A DNA stretch of 64,000 bases from Kitasatospora sp. NBC_00374 (GTDB lineage: Bacteria; Actinomycetota; Actinomycetes; Streptomycetales; Streptomycetaceae): NCBI RefSeq assembly GCF_041434935.1, contig NZ_CP107964.1:8601001-8665000 (forward strand), given 5' to 3'. Position numbers and translations under genes: made by a program. The notes below the pieces were generated by a model. It had not been told where the DNA came from and did no database searches. It saw only the letters and a program-made list of their open reading frames with translations. Positions within the stretch are counted from its first letter, which is position 1. Every line of letters begins with the position of its first letter. Below, in pieces: positions 16,322 through 25,731 of this stretch.

Positions 16322-17851
16322 TCAGCGGTCGGCGGCACCGAACCAACGGTCCGCGGTCTGTTCGAACTGCGTGTGGTCGGGGTCGTCGGCGGTTGCCCAG
16401 GCGACCGTGCCGTCGGGCCGGACCAGCACGGCACGCAGTCCGAGGTCGTTTCGCACCGGCCCGGCCGCATACCGGATCCGGCTCTTGCGGCGCGTGGCCG
16501 GACCGTGCAGGGAGCGGTCGGCGGTGAGATCCAGTACGACGCCCCGTCCGTCCTGCATCAGATCTGCGAGGCGGGTGCCGTCCTCCAGACGGAGGTCCGG
16601 GGCGTCACGGCCGATCAGCGGGTGCTCGCTGCCCAGGTCGTAGCGGTTCGACGTCCCCGATGCCCTCGTGAACACGTAGGTCGTTCCGTCCCGTGTCCCG
16701 ATGAGGTCACGGATGACTTGCTGGACCGCCTGACCGTGCGCGTCCGGCGTCATGACCGCGGTCTGTGCGCGCGTCCAGTCCAGCGCGCCGGCGCCGATCG
16801 GATGGCGCTCCGAGGTGTAGGTGTCGAGAAGCCCGCCCGGGGCGTGACCGCGTACGGTCGCCGCGAGCTTCCAACCCAGGTTCATCGCGTCTCCGATACC
16901 GAGGTTGAGTCCCTGCGCTCCGAGGGGCGAGTGGATGTGCGCGGCATCCCCCGCGAGCAGGATCCGTCCCTTTCGGTACGTCGTCGCCTGCATCGCCCGG
17001 TCGGTGAAGGTCGAGACGAGCCGGACCTCGCTCAGCGTCACGTCGGTGCCGGACACCCGGCGTAGAACCGTCTGGAGATGTTCGCGGGTCGGCCGCTGTG
17101 AGCGGTCGAAGGCGCCGCCGTCGGGGTCCAGCATGCCGATGTAGTCCTTCGCCGGCGTCCGCAGGTACATGCCCGTCGGCGTCAGATGGAATCCGGGGCG
17201 CAGCTTCTCGGGATCGGCGACGGTGGCGAGCACGACGTAGCCGGTGAACCGCGGTTCGCTGCCGACGAAGTCGAAGCCCGCGAGCCCACGCACCGCGCTG
17301 CGGCCGCCGTCGCAGCCGACGAGCCAGCGCGCCGTGTACTCGTGCTCACCGGCCCGCGCGACCACCCTCTCGTCGTCCTGGGTGATGCCCGAGACCGTGA
17401 CGCCGCGTCTGACCTCCACACCGACCTCGGCCGCCCGCTCGGACAGCACCGTCTCGACCGCTTCGAGGTTCGTCATCACGCCCTCGGACGCCGGGCCGGG
17501 CAACCGGAACGGCAGGGCGGTGACATCGATGTCGGCCGGATCGAGCATCAGGCCGGCGAAGTGGCCCGCGCTTCGAGGGGGTTGCGGCTCGTCCCTGTCG
17601 GAGTCCGTACCGGGGACGTCGGCGACGCCCGAGGCCGTCAGCAGCGGGTGCAGCATGCCGCGGCGGTGGAACGCCGCGACCGACGCGGCGGACAGGCCCC
17701 GCATCCCGAGTGGGTCCGCCTTCCACGGGGAGCGGAGCTCCGGCTCCCGCTCCAGCACCAGGACGGAGCAGCCCGCCAGGCCGAGCTCACAGGCGAGGAA
17801 CAGTCCCACCGGGCCGGCCCCCACGATCGCCACGTCGTACACGGCGCTCAC
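16322..17851 (-). CDS. FAD-dependent aromatic hydroxylase-type monooxygenase
   Basis: 509 aa from GTG 17851, overlapping the upstream gene's stop by four bases. Class A flavoprotein monooxygenase: GAGPVGLFLACELGLAGCSV (FAD/ADP), LVGCDGGRSAVRGLAGFDFVG (DG motif) and RILLAGDAAHIHSPLGAQGL (GD motif), then NLGIGDAMNLGWKLA and a thioredoxin-like C-terminal domain (GRDAPDLRLEDGTRLADLM, VRPDGTVAW). It resembles rifampicin monooxygenase and polyketide hydroxylases such as PgaE/OxyS types. Function: NADPH-dependent hydroxylation of an aromatic polyketide-like substrate. Which substrate cannot be read from sequence. Confidence 0.92.
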   Translation of the reverse strand: MSAVYDVAIVGAGPVGLFLACELGLAGCSVLVLEREPELRSPWKADPLGMRGLSAASVAAFHRRGMLHPLLTASGVADVPGTDSDRDEPQPPRSAGHFAGLMLDPADIDVTALPFRLPGPASEGVMTNLEAVETVLSERAAEVGVEVRRGVTVSGITQDDERVVARAGEHEYTARWLVGCDGGRSAVRGLAGFDFVGSEPRFTGYVVLATVADPEKLRPGFHLTPTGMYLRTPAKDYIGMLDPDGGAFDRSQRPTREHLQTVLRRVSGTDVTLSEVRLVSTFTDRAMQATTYRKGRILLAGDAAHIHSPLGAQGLNLGIGDAMNLGWKLAATVRGHAPGGLLDTYTSERHPIGAGALDWTRAQTAVMTPDAHGQAVQQVIRDLIGTRDGTTYVFTRASGTSNRYDLGSEHPLIGRDAPDLRLEDGTRLADLMQDGRGVVLDLTADRSLHGPATRRKSRIRYAAGPVRNDLGLRAVLVRPDGTVAWATADDPDHTQFEQTADRWFGAADR

Positions 17852-18975
17852 CGGCCCTGCTCGTTGATCATGTTGACCAGGCCCTGAGCCGTGTTGCCCT
17901 CGGAGTCGATGCCCTGGACCTCGGCGCCGTCGAACATGACCTCTTCGGTGGGGCGCAGGAACATGGCCTCCTCGTACGCGCCGAGCGCGGCCTCGACGTC
18001 GTCGGGGTGCGCGGCGAGGGCCTGGCCGAGTTCGGCGCCGTCGAGCATGGCCAGGTTGGCACCCTCGCCGTTCGGGGCCGCGAGGTGGGCGGCGTCGCCG
18101 AGCAGGGTCACGCCCGGCACCCGGTCCCACCGGAGCCCGGTCGGCAGGGCGTAGTGGGGGCGCAGTACCGGTGGGGTGTCGGTGTCGGTGATCAGCGCGG
18201 TGAGTTCCGGCGCCCAGCCCTCGAATTCCTGCGCGATCCGTGCGGTGGCGGTGGCGGAATCGGTGAAGTCGATGGCGGCGAACCAGTCCCGCTCCCGGGT
18301 GAGTTGCGCGTAGGTGTGCACGGTGGCCCCGCTCTCCCGGTGGGCGAAGATCTCCTTGCCCGGCGAGGGCGCGATCATCGACCCGCCGCCGACCGCCTTC
18401 GCGGCAGCGGTGTGCCGGGTGTCGGCCTCGAAGAGGTAGGTCTCGACGAACGAGGTGCCGGCGTACTCGGGGGTGGCGTCGCACAGCAGCGAGCGGACCC
18501 GTGACCACGCGCCGTCCGCGCCGACCAGCAGGCTCGTGACCACGGTGCACCCGCAGGCGAACGTCACCTCGTGGCTGCCCTTTCCGAGCGCACGGACGTC
18601 GCTGGCCTTGTGGTCCCACCGGACGGTGCCGGCCGGGAGCGAGTCGAGCAGTATCCGTCGCAGCTCCCCGCGCATCACCTCGGGGCGGCCGCCGCCGTCG
18701 TCGGCCCTGTCCGTCAGGACGGTCCCGTCCGTGTCGAGGACCCGCATCGTCTGGCGCCCCTCGACGACGATCGCGTGGAAATCGTCCATCAGATCCGCCG
18801 CCTGGAGGGCGAGCTGCCCGTTGTAGTCGTGGATGTCGAGCATTCCGCCCTGCTCGCGCGCGGCCGGGGAGGGATCGGCCTCGTAGACCCTGGACGGGAT
18901 GCCGTTGACGTGCAGGACGCGGGCCAGGACGAGCCCGCCGAGTCCGGCGCCGATGATCGTGACAGGGCTGTTCAT
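17848..18975 (-). CDS. TetX-like FAD-dependent monooxygenase
   Basis: 375 aa. N-terminal VTIIGAGLGGLVLARVLHVN, GGMLDIHDYNGQLALQAADL (as in TetX relatives), HAIVVEGRQTMRVLD, RGELRRILLDSL, LVGADGAWSRVR (DG motif) and VTLLGDAAHLAAPNGEGANL (GD motif), then AMLDGAELGQAL. This pattern places it among TetX/tetracycline-destructase-like oxidoreductases, which inactivate or modify polycyclic substrates. ATG 18975 follows AAGGAG. The GTGA overlap with the second monooxygenase means the two are co-translated. The divergent SARP-type regulator is the likely controller. Confidence 0.92.
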   Translation of the reverse strand: MNSPVTIIGAGLGGLVLARVLHVNGIPSRVYEADPSPAAREQGGMLDIHDYNGQLALQAADLMDDFHAIVVEGRQTMRVLDTDGTVLTDRADDGGGRPEVMRGELRRILLDSLPAGTVRWDHKASDVRALGKGSHEVTFACGCTVVTSLLVGADGAWSRVRSLLCDATPEYAGTSFVETYLFEADTRHTAAAKAVGGGSMIAPSPGKEIFAHRESGATVHTYAQLTRERDWFAAIDFTDSATATARIAQEFEGWAPELTALITDTDTPPVLRPHYALPTGLRWDRVPGVTLLGDAAHLAAPNGEGANLAMLDGAELGQALAAHPDDVEAALGAYEEAMFLRPTEEVMFDGAEVQGIDSEGNTAQGLVNMINEQGR

Positions 18976-19051
18976 GATGCTGGCTCCTTAAGGGAACTGA
19001 CCGCCCGGCGAAGTGAGGCCGGCACCTGCGGAATGACAGGCACTCGAACGG

Positions 19052-19094
19052 TGACGCGGGCCGCTCACACGGGGCTCACACGGCGCTGACGCGG
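19052..19094. promoter_or_regulatory. 11-bp-periodic direct repeats, candidate SARP/AfsR-type binding site
   Basis: TCACACGG at 19065-19072 and 19076-19083, then TGACGCGG at 19087-19094: exactly 11 bp apart. A further TGACGCGG lies 13 bp upstream at 19052. SARP-family regulators bind heptameric direct repeats spaced 11 or 22 bp. The site lies between the monooxygenase pair and the SARP-type gene. Confidence 0.5.
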
Positions 19095-19169
19095 TCGTGC
19101 CGACAGCCGGACCGGAAGCCAGGTCGGCGCAATTTGGGGACTCAGGCTCGCGTACAGGAAGATCGGGGA

Positions 19170-22100
19170 ATGGACGGCGATACGCGGCTTCGCATCACGC
19201 TGCTCGGCGAGTTCCAGGCGACTCGCGGTGACGCCGTCCTGCCCGTCGCGGGGGCGCGGCTGCAGGCTCTGGTCATACGGCTGGCCCTCGCCGGCGGTCG
19301 CCCGGTCCCACAGGGCGTGCTGGTCGACGCGATCTGGGCCGAAAAGCCGCCGGCCGACCCCGCCCACGCCCTGCAGGCCCTCGTTTCACGGCTGCGCCGG
19401 ACCCTGGGCTCGGCCGGTTACGTCACGCGGGCCACGGGCGGCTACCGGCTGGACGTGGCCGCGTCCGACGTGGACGCGCTGCGGTTCGAGCGGCTCGCCG
19501 CCGTCGGGCGGGACCGCCTGCGCGCCGGCGACCGTCATGCCGCGGCAGCCGTGCTAGGCGAGGCCGTGGCACTGTGGGGCGATCACCCGGGCACCGAGCC
19601 GACGGCCGTCGCCCCGGTGGCACCCGCCGTCGCGACCGGGCTGGCCCACACCTCGGTCGAGGCTGTGGTCGCCCTCGCCGACGCCGAGGTGTCCCTGGGC
19701 CGTGCCGATGCCGCCGCCGCCCGGCTGACCGCACTTCTCGCCGACCACCCCGTCCATGAGCGGGCGGCCGCGCTGCTGCTGGACGCGCTCGCAACCCAGG
19801 GCCGCCGGGCCGAAGCACTGGCCCGGTACGAGCAGGTCCGCGAGACCCTGGCCGCCGAACTCGGCACCGACCCGGGCGCCGCCCTGCGCGACCGCCACGC
19901 GCGCCTGCTGCGCGCCGAGCAGCCGGCCCCGGCCGCCGGCCCCTCGCGGACCGCGGCCGACCACCTGCCCGCGCCGCTGACCGGTTTCGTCGGGCGCCGT
20001 GACGACCTCGCCCGGATCGACGCGCTGCTCGCTGCGGGCCGTCTGGTCACCGTGATCGGTCCCGGTGGTGCCGGCAAGACCCGGCTCGCCGTCGAGGCCG
20101 CCCGCCGCCGGAGCCAGGGGTACCGCGACGGAGCCTGGATGATCGACCTCGCCTCGGTCACCGAGCCTGCCAAGGTGGGCGTGACCCTGCTCGCCGGGAC
20201 CGGGCTGCGTGGCGGCGCGATCGAGGCCCGGACCCGGGGCGAGGGCGACGAAGTGGACGTACTCGTCGGCCGGCTCGGTGGCCGGGAGAGCCTGCTGCTC
20301 ATGGACAACTGCGAGCACCTGATCGACGCCGTGGCCCACCTGGTCACGGCGCTGCTTTCGCGTTGCCCCGGGCTCAGCGTCCTGGCCACCAGCCGCGAGC
20401 CCCTCGCGGTCGACGGCGAGGCGCTGGTGCCGCTCGGCCCGCTCACGCTGCCCGGCCCCGGCGACGATGTCGAGCAGGCCCGGAGGGCGGAGGCCGTACG
20501 CCTGTTCGCCGAGCGGGCCGCAGCCGTGTGCCCCGGCTTCGAGGTCAACGAGGCGACGCTGCCCGAGATCCGGCAGGTGGTGCGCAGCCTGGACGGGATG
20601 CCGCTGGCCCTCGAACTGGCCGCGGCCCGGCTGCGGACGCTGTCGCTGCCCGAGCTGGCCGACGGGCTGTCCGACCGGTTCCGGCTACTCACCACCGGCA
20701 GCCGGACCGCGCTGCCCCGCCATCGGACCCTCGGCGCGGTCATCGCCTGGAGCTGGGACCTGCTCAGCGAGCACGAACGCATGGTCGCCGATCGCGTCTC
20801 GGTCCTGCCCGGCGGTGTCACCTCGGCCTCGGCCACCGCCGTCTGCGCGGGTACGGCGGTGCCCGCCTCGGACGTCCCCGACCTGCTCGCGGCCCTGGTC
20901 GACCGGTCGCTACTGCAGCTCGCACCCGAGCCGGGCCGCTACCGGATGCTGGAGACACTGCGGGAGTACGGCACGGAGCGGCTGGCCGGCACGAACGGCC
21001 TCGGCACCGTCCGTGACCTGGCCGCCGGACACTTCGCCGGTCTGATGGCCCGCTACGACCCCCAGCTGCGCGGGCCCGCTCAGTCGGCAGCGGTGCGTGT
21101 GATCGGCGCCGAGTACGACAACACGCTCGCCGCCCTGCGCCGGCGATGCGACACCAACGACGCCCCCGGCGCGCTCTCGCTCGGCCTGGATCTGACCTGG
21201 TACTGGCAGATGCTGGGCCGGACCTCCGACGCGGCCCACTGGCTGGGCAAGGCGCTGGCGGTGCCCGGCAGCGGGCCGACGCCCGAGCGCGACTGCGCGC
21301 ACGCGATATACCTGCTCAACCGGGGCGACACCCGGCCCGTCACGGCGACCGGGGAGGCCACGGACGCCCGGGCCGGGATCCTCGAACTGGCCGACCGGCT
21401 GCTCGCATATCCGGAGCTGCCCGGCCCGTACGGCGCGCTCGCCGCGCTCCCTCTCGCCTTCCTACAGGCGGAGAGGACACAGGGACAGAAGACCACACCC
21501 GCGATCATCGATCGGCTGGCCGACGGCGACGACGTGTGGCTGGCCGGGCTGGCCCGCATCTTCCGCGCCCAGTTCACCGAGAACGCGGGCGAACTCGACC
21601 GAACGCGCACCGACGTGGAGGCGGCCCTGGCCTGCTTCCGGCAAGTCGGCGACTGCTGGGGCCAGTCCGAGGCCCTGCCGCTGCGGGCCCGGCTACGGCA
21701 GTACGACGGCGACCTCGACGGCGCGCTCGCCGACCTGCGCGAGGCCCGATCACTGACAGACGAGTTCGGCACGCTCAACCTCGCCGACACGGTCTTCGGC
21801 GACCTGCGCTGGATCGACCTGCACATACGACGCGGGGATACCGACCTGGTGATCGCGTTGATCGACTCGGCCCGGCAGCGGGCGCTGCGCACGCGAGCTC
21901 CGGCGATGCGGCTCCTGGTCGACGCGTGGGAGGCCGGCTTCCGAGTGCGGCTCGGCGAGCTGGAACGGGCGCGGGAACTCCTCGACACAGCCGAAAGGGA
22001 CCTCCCCGACGACATCCCCTTCCCCGGGGACCACGCACGGACGCTCATCGGCACCGCACGCGCCTCGTTCCGACTGCGGACGGGCGACCCGACTGGCGCG

Positions 22101-22427
22101 CAGAAGGCGCTGACGACGGCCCACGCGGCGGCACTGCGGACCCGGGACCTCCCCATCCTGGCCGTCGTGGCGGTCCATACGGCCGCCCTCGCCGACGCAC
22201 TCGAACTGCATCACCAAGCCGCGGTCCGGCTCGGCGTAGCCTCTCGCCTGCGCGGCACGCACGACCGCACCGACCCGCAGGTGCGCGACGTCACCCGCAG
22301 CGCACAGGCCGCGCTGGGCGCGGACTCCTTCGCCGCAGCGTACGGAATGGGCTGGGAGCTGGACCACAGGACGGCCGTGACCGAGGCCGACCCCGCCCGG
22401 CTGTCCCGGGACCAGCGGACGCGCTGA
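19170..22427 (+). CDS. AfsR/SARP-type regulator: winged helix, BTAD, NB-ARC, TPR
   Basis: 1085 aa. Domains in order: OmpR-like winged helix (LRITLLGEFQATRGDAVLPV to TRATGGYRLDV, about 5-95), BTAD (about 100-250, ending RYEQVRETLAAELGTDPGAA), linker, NB-ARC ATPase starting FVGRRDDLARI with Walker A GPGGAGKTRLA and Walker B SLLLMDNCEHL, GMPLALELAAARL, then a long TPR-like helical C-terminus with LADLREARSLTDEFGTL. ATG 19170 follows GGAAGATCGGGG. Such proteins are cluster-situated or global activators of secondary metabolism. The divergent monooxygenase pair is the obvious target. Confidence 0.93.
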   Translation: MDGDTRLRITLLGEFQATRGDAVLPVAGARLQALVIRLALAGGRPVPQGVLVDAIWAEKPPADPAHALQALVSRLRRTLGSAGYVTRATGGYRLDVAASDVDALRFERLAAVGRDRLRAGDRHAAAAVLGEAVALWGDHPGTEPTAVAPVAPAVATGLAHTSVEAVVALADAEVSLGRADAAAARLTALLADHPVHERAAALLLDALATQGRRAEALARYEQVRETLAAELGTDPGAALRDRHARLLRAEQPAPAAGPSRTAADHLPAPLTGFVGRRDDLARIDALLAAGRLVTVIGPGGAGKTRLAVEAARRRSQGYRDGAWMIDLASVTEPAKVGVTLLAGTGLRGGAIEARTRGEGDEVDVLVGRLGGRESLLLMDNCEHLIDAVAHLVTALLSRCPGLSVLATSREPLAVDGEALVPLGPLTLPGPGDDVEQARRAEAVRLFAERAAAVCPGFEVNEATLPEIRQVVRSLDGMPLALELAAARLRTLSLPELADGLSDRFRLLTTGSRTALPRHRTLGAVIAWSWDLLSEHERMVADRVSVLPGGVTSASATAVCAGTAVPASDVPDLLAALVDRSLLQLAPEPGRYRMLETLREYGTERLAGTNGLGTVRDLAAGHFAGLMARYDPQLRGPAQSAAVRVIGAEYDNTLAALRRRCDTNDAPGALSLGLDLTWYWQMLGRTSDAAHWLGKALAVPGSGPTPERDCAHAIYLLNRGDTRPVTATGEATDARAGILELADRLLAYPELPGPYGALAALPLAFLQAERTQGQKTTPAIIDRLADGDDVWLAGLARIFRAQFTENAGELDRTRTDVEAALACFRQVGDCWGQSEALPLRARLRQYDGDLDGALADLREARSLTDEFGTLNLADTVFGDLRWIDLHIRRGDTDLVIALIDSARQRALRTRAPAMRLLVDAWEAGFRVRLGELERARELLDTAERDLPDDIPFPGDHARTLIGTARASFRLRTGDPTGAQKALTTAHAAALRTRDLPILAVVAVHTAALADALELHHQAAVRLGVASRLRGTHDRTDPQVRDVTRSAQAALGADSFAAAYGMGWELDHRTAVTEADPARLSRDQRTR

Positions 22428-22752
22428 TCCGCAACCAGCCACCCGGCCGGGTGAGCGACGTCGCGACCGGCGGCCCGCCCCGGTGGCGCCGCAGAAGGCG
22501 CACCGGCTGCCGCGGCGGGCCAGCCACTCGCTCGTGGTTGACTCCGATACCGATACCGAGACACGGGCAGGGCAGGGCAGTGCTGGACGGCCCTGCCCCA
22601 GCCCGGGGTGCCGTGAGCAGAAGGCCGGAGCAGATGCCTGGGCGTGACGGGCGGCGGCGCAGGCTTCCTCGTCGACCCGGTATCCGGGCGGGGCCGCATC
22701 TGCTGACGACGCCTCCGAACCTCATTCTGAAATGATCAGTCAGACGGTGCGG
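22428..22752. other. Intergenic region, nothing supported
   Basis: No frame shows family-like features here. A frame runs through it from the regulator's shadow but has atypical Arg/Gly/Pro composition. It separates convergent gene ends. Confidence 0.4.
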
Positions 22753-24685
22753 CTATCGGACAACTACAGGGTCGGGGATGCGGGGGTTGCCCTCTCCCGC
22801 CGCGTTCCAGGTGCAGACGAAGGCGACGTAGTGGTGTCCGGGGGTGAGCCCTTCCACGCGGGCAGAGTGTGTGGAGGGGTCGTAGCCGTGGATGGTGGAC
22901 CACACGAGGGGGGTGTCCTGGTCGTACACCCACAGGGCGTAGCGGGTGATGGTGTCGGTGTGGGGGCCTGTGGCCGGGGTCCAGGTGACGTTGATGGCGC
23001 CCGCGTCGGGCGTCACGGTGACGGTTTCCGGCGGCGCGGCGGTGGTGGGGTGTGCGGTGCCGCCGACGGGTGGCGACCAGTCGGATCTCCGGTCGGCCGT
23101 GTTCCCGGCCACGGCTCGTACGCGGACTTGGTAGGTGTGGCCTTCGTTGGGCTGGCCGTTGAACTGCCAGGAGAGGTCGAACCGGTTGGCCGGGGTGGAG
23201 GACGGCTCCAGGCGGCGTCGGGGTCGCCGGTGGTGTCGCGCCACTCGATGTCGTACGAGTGCGCGCCGAGGATCTTCGACCAGGTGACGGTAACTCCCTG
23301 CTGGGTGCCGTCGAACTGCAGGTTGGCCGGGGTGACGACGCCGAAGGGCAGTAGTGCCGCCGGTTCTCTCGGGTCTTCGCCGCCGATGCCGAACGAGCGG
23401 TGCAGCGTGCTGCCGAACGCGCGGGCGATGCGGTACTCGCCCAAGGCGTTGGGGTGCAGTCCGTCGTACGTCGACTCGCAGGTGCTGGCGGCTGGATCGC
23501 AGCCGTAGGCGGCGTCGATGTCGGCCAGCGCGACCGGGGATGTGACAGTGCTCCAGGTGGGGAGCGCCGTGGCGAGGGCCTCGTTGTAGTCGGTGGTGCG
23601 CTGCGGCAGTTGCGGGTTGGCGCTGCCCAGGGTGGTGCGGTGGGGGACGTTGCCCACGACGATGCGGGCGTTGGGGTTGACGGCCCGGACGTTGTCGATG
23701 AATTGCTTCATCGTGGGGACGAGGCCGGGGCCCGCGCCGAGCCACCCGATGTCGTTGAATCCGAGCTCGACCAGGACGACGTCGGGAAGCTGCTGGTGGT
23801 CCTTGAGCTGGTTCATGACCGAGGTGATGGTGTTGGTGCTCTGACCCAGCTGACGGCCCCACATCGCGTAGTGGCGCGATCCCGTGGCGAGGAACTCCGC
23901 GGGCGAGTTCGAGGCGTAGACGCCGGCGAACCCGGCGGGATCCGGCTCCTGATCGTTAGGAGGCTGAGTGGCCGAAGGCGGTTCGGGGGCGTGCGGCTCG
24001 TCCGCCACGTGGGTCCCGGTCAAGGGACCGACGAAGGTCGCCTTCACGCTCTCCTGCCGGAGCCAGTCCCACAGGCGCCGGCGCCAGGTGGAGTTGCCCT
24101 CGTACCCGTTGCTGATCGAGTCACCGACCACGAGAACGTTGCCGACGTCCTGAGGAGTTCGGTTGTCCAGATCGTCGTCACCCATGGGGGACTCGAAGAG
24201 CCACGTATAGGGGGACGAGTCGATGACGATGGTGGATTCCGCGACCTTCTTCTCGGGCTGCAGATAGACCTTGGTGGTCGCCATCGCTCGTTGCCTGCCT
24301 CCTGCAGAGCCAGTACACCCACATCCCTGTCGTTCAGGGCTGCTCTGACGGCGGTATGCCAACGCGACTCGCGTTGGCCATTGGTCCAGTCGCTCTGGCC
24401 CCGCATGTTCAACTGGGCCACCGCCCCGTTCATCGCGGGGACGGCGTGGGCGGGCGCGGCCACCGGGCCGGCGAGGGTAAGGGTGGTGGTGACGAGCGCG
24501 AGTATCGCGCAGACCGCGAACCAGCCTCGCGAGCGCCCGCCCCACGCGCGGTCGCGGCGGGGGACAGGACCACGCTGCCCTGCCGCCCGGGGTCTTCCCT
24601 CTCCCGAGGGCCTGTGTCGCCCTCGCGACGGAGTGGGAGCGGAGCCCCGTAAGGCCCAGCCCCTCCTGTTGTGAGCCAAGTCCAC
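22753..24685 (-). pseudogene. Secreted SGNH hydrolase with fibronectin-III domains, broken by frameshifts
   Basis: From GTG 24685 (AGGAGG upstream) the protein opens with a long basic N-terminus and signal peptide (WFAVCAILALVTTTLTLAGP, APAHAVPA). A start resembling an endonuclease/exonuclease/phosphatase domain follows: VAQLNMRGQSDWTNGQRESR, GVLALQEAGNE. The frame then breaks near 24290. The next frame gives a complete SGNH domain (VLVVGDSISNGYEGNSTWRR, ELGFNDIGWLGAG, YDGLHPNALGEYRIA) and one FN3 unit. A second shift near 23205 leads to FN3 repeats (WQFNGQPNEGHTYQVRVRAV, GEGNPRIPDPVVVR). The SGNH part is intact alone, but the whole is not one frame. Confidence 0.8.
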
Positions 24686-24962
24686 CTGTGTTTCTTCCTC
24701 CTGGTCAGACGTCCTTGGGCATGCCGGGTCCGCTTCTCGGGATCCGGATTCCGGCCATGACCGCCTCGAGTCGTCGTTCAACCGCGGTGTGCCGACTTCG
24801 GGGTGATCGAGGGATCGGTGCCGTGGCCGGGAGCATGGACCGGGCGCGTCTGCGCAATCCGCCCGGCTCGCTGCCAGCGTGGAGTTCCACGGCGCACCGC
24901 CCCCGGGGGACTGCCGTTGCCTCCGGGGTGCCCCCTTCCGGCCTGTGCCCTTCTCTGGGTCT

Positions 24963-25652
24963 TCAGGGTGAGGGCGTGTGCGGTGCGGGGCTGGGGGCCG
25001 GGCTCTGGGTGAGGCGCCGCGTGTGCGTGGTGGTGGGCATGGGCCGGTCCGGCGCAGGGGCGGCTTCCCGCGCCAGGCCGTTGAAGGCGGCGAGGACCAG
25101 ACGTTCGGTCTGACGTTCGACGCCTTGCCGGTCGTCGATGTGTACGAGGCCGTCGATGAGCAGGACAGCCAGGCCGTGGATGCCGGCCCAGACCACGAAT
25201 TCGGCGCCCGGGCGGGCTCCCGGGGGCAGGTGGCCCGTGTCGGTCAGACGGTCGAGTTCGGTGGTGAGCACGTCGTGCGGGTGGGGTGAGATGGCGGACT
25301 GCGCCGTTGTGGCGCCGCCGCGGAAGACGAGCCGGGCGACGGCCGGGTCCTCGACGGCCCAGGTGACATAGGCGCGCCCGCATGCGGCGAGGCGTTCGGG
25401 ACCCTGCTCCGGCGCCGCGTCCATGGTGTCGCGCAGGCGATTCCCCAGCCGGGCCAGCACGACCTCGGACAGGGCGGATACGAGTGCGTCACGCGAGCCG
25501 AAGTGGTGGTAGGCGGCGCTCGGGCTGACACCGACCCGCGCCGATGCCTCACGCAGCGACCAGCCGTCGGCACCCCGCTCTCGTACGAGGGCCTCCGCCG
25601 CGTCGAGCAGCGCGCCGCGCAGGTCCCCGTGGTGATATCGCTTCTTCGCCAT
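24963..25652 (-). CDS. TetR/AcrR-family regulator
   Basis: 229 aa. N-terminal HTH: HHGDLRGALLDAAEALVRER, then LREASARVGVSPSAAYHHFG, the YHHF recognition-helix end typical of TetR proteins. The C-terminal domain includes YVTWAVEDPAVARLVF and EFVVWAGIHGLAVLLIDGLV, a ligand-pocket pattern of the TetR_C_WHG type. The Pro/Thr-rich tail after about 205 looks disordered. ATG 25652 diverges from a metallo-beta-lactamase-fold gene across 79 bp carrying a repeated motif, so it probably represses both itself and that hydrolase. Confidence 0.9.
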   Translation of the reverse strand: MAKKRYHHGDLRGALLDAAEALVRERGADGWSLREASARVGVSPSAAYHHFGSRDALVSALSEVVLARLGNRLRDTMDAAPEQGPERLAACGRAYVTWAVEDPAVARLVFRGGATTAQSAISPHPHDVLTTELDRLTDTGHLPPGARPGAEFVVWAGIHGLAVLLIDGLVHIDDRQGVERQTERLVLAAFNGLAREAAPAPDRPMPTTTHTRRLTQSPAPSPAPHTPSP

Positions 25653-25660
25653 GCCCCCAT

Positions 25661-25730
25661 CTTAACAGTGCTCAGATTGGGTGATACGCTCGGACTCAAT
25701 CTCAACGCTGTTCAGATCTGGAGTTCGTGC
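25661..25730. promoter_or_regulatory. Divergent control region with repeated TetR-type half-sites
   Basis: Two similar direct elements, TTAACAGTGCTCAGATTGG at about 25664-25682 and TCAACGCTGTTCAGATCTGG at about 25702-25721, flank a TGATAC-like -10 candidate. AACAGTG and CGCTGTT also form inverted arms. Candidate operator for the TetR gene at 24963-25652. Confidence 0.5.
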
Positions 25731-25731
25731 C

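Noticed and set aside
21146..22735. 529-codon plus-strand frame over the end of the SARP regulator
   Set aside because: Arg/Ala/Gly/Pro-rich shadow; the regulator frame has the domain motifs.
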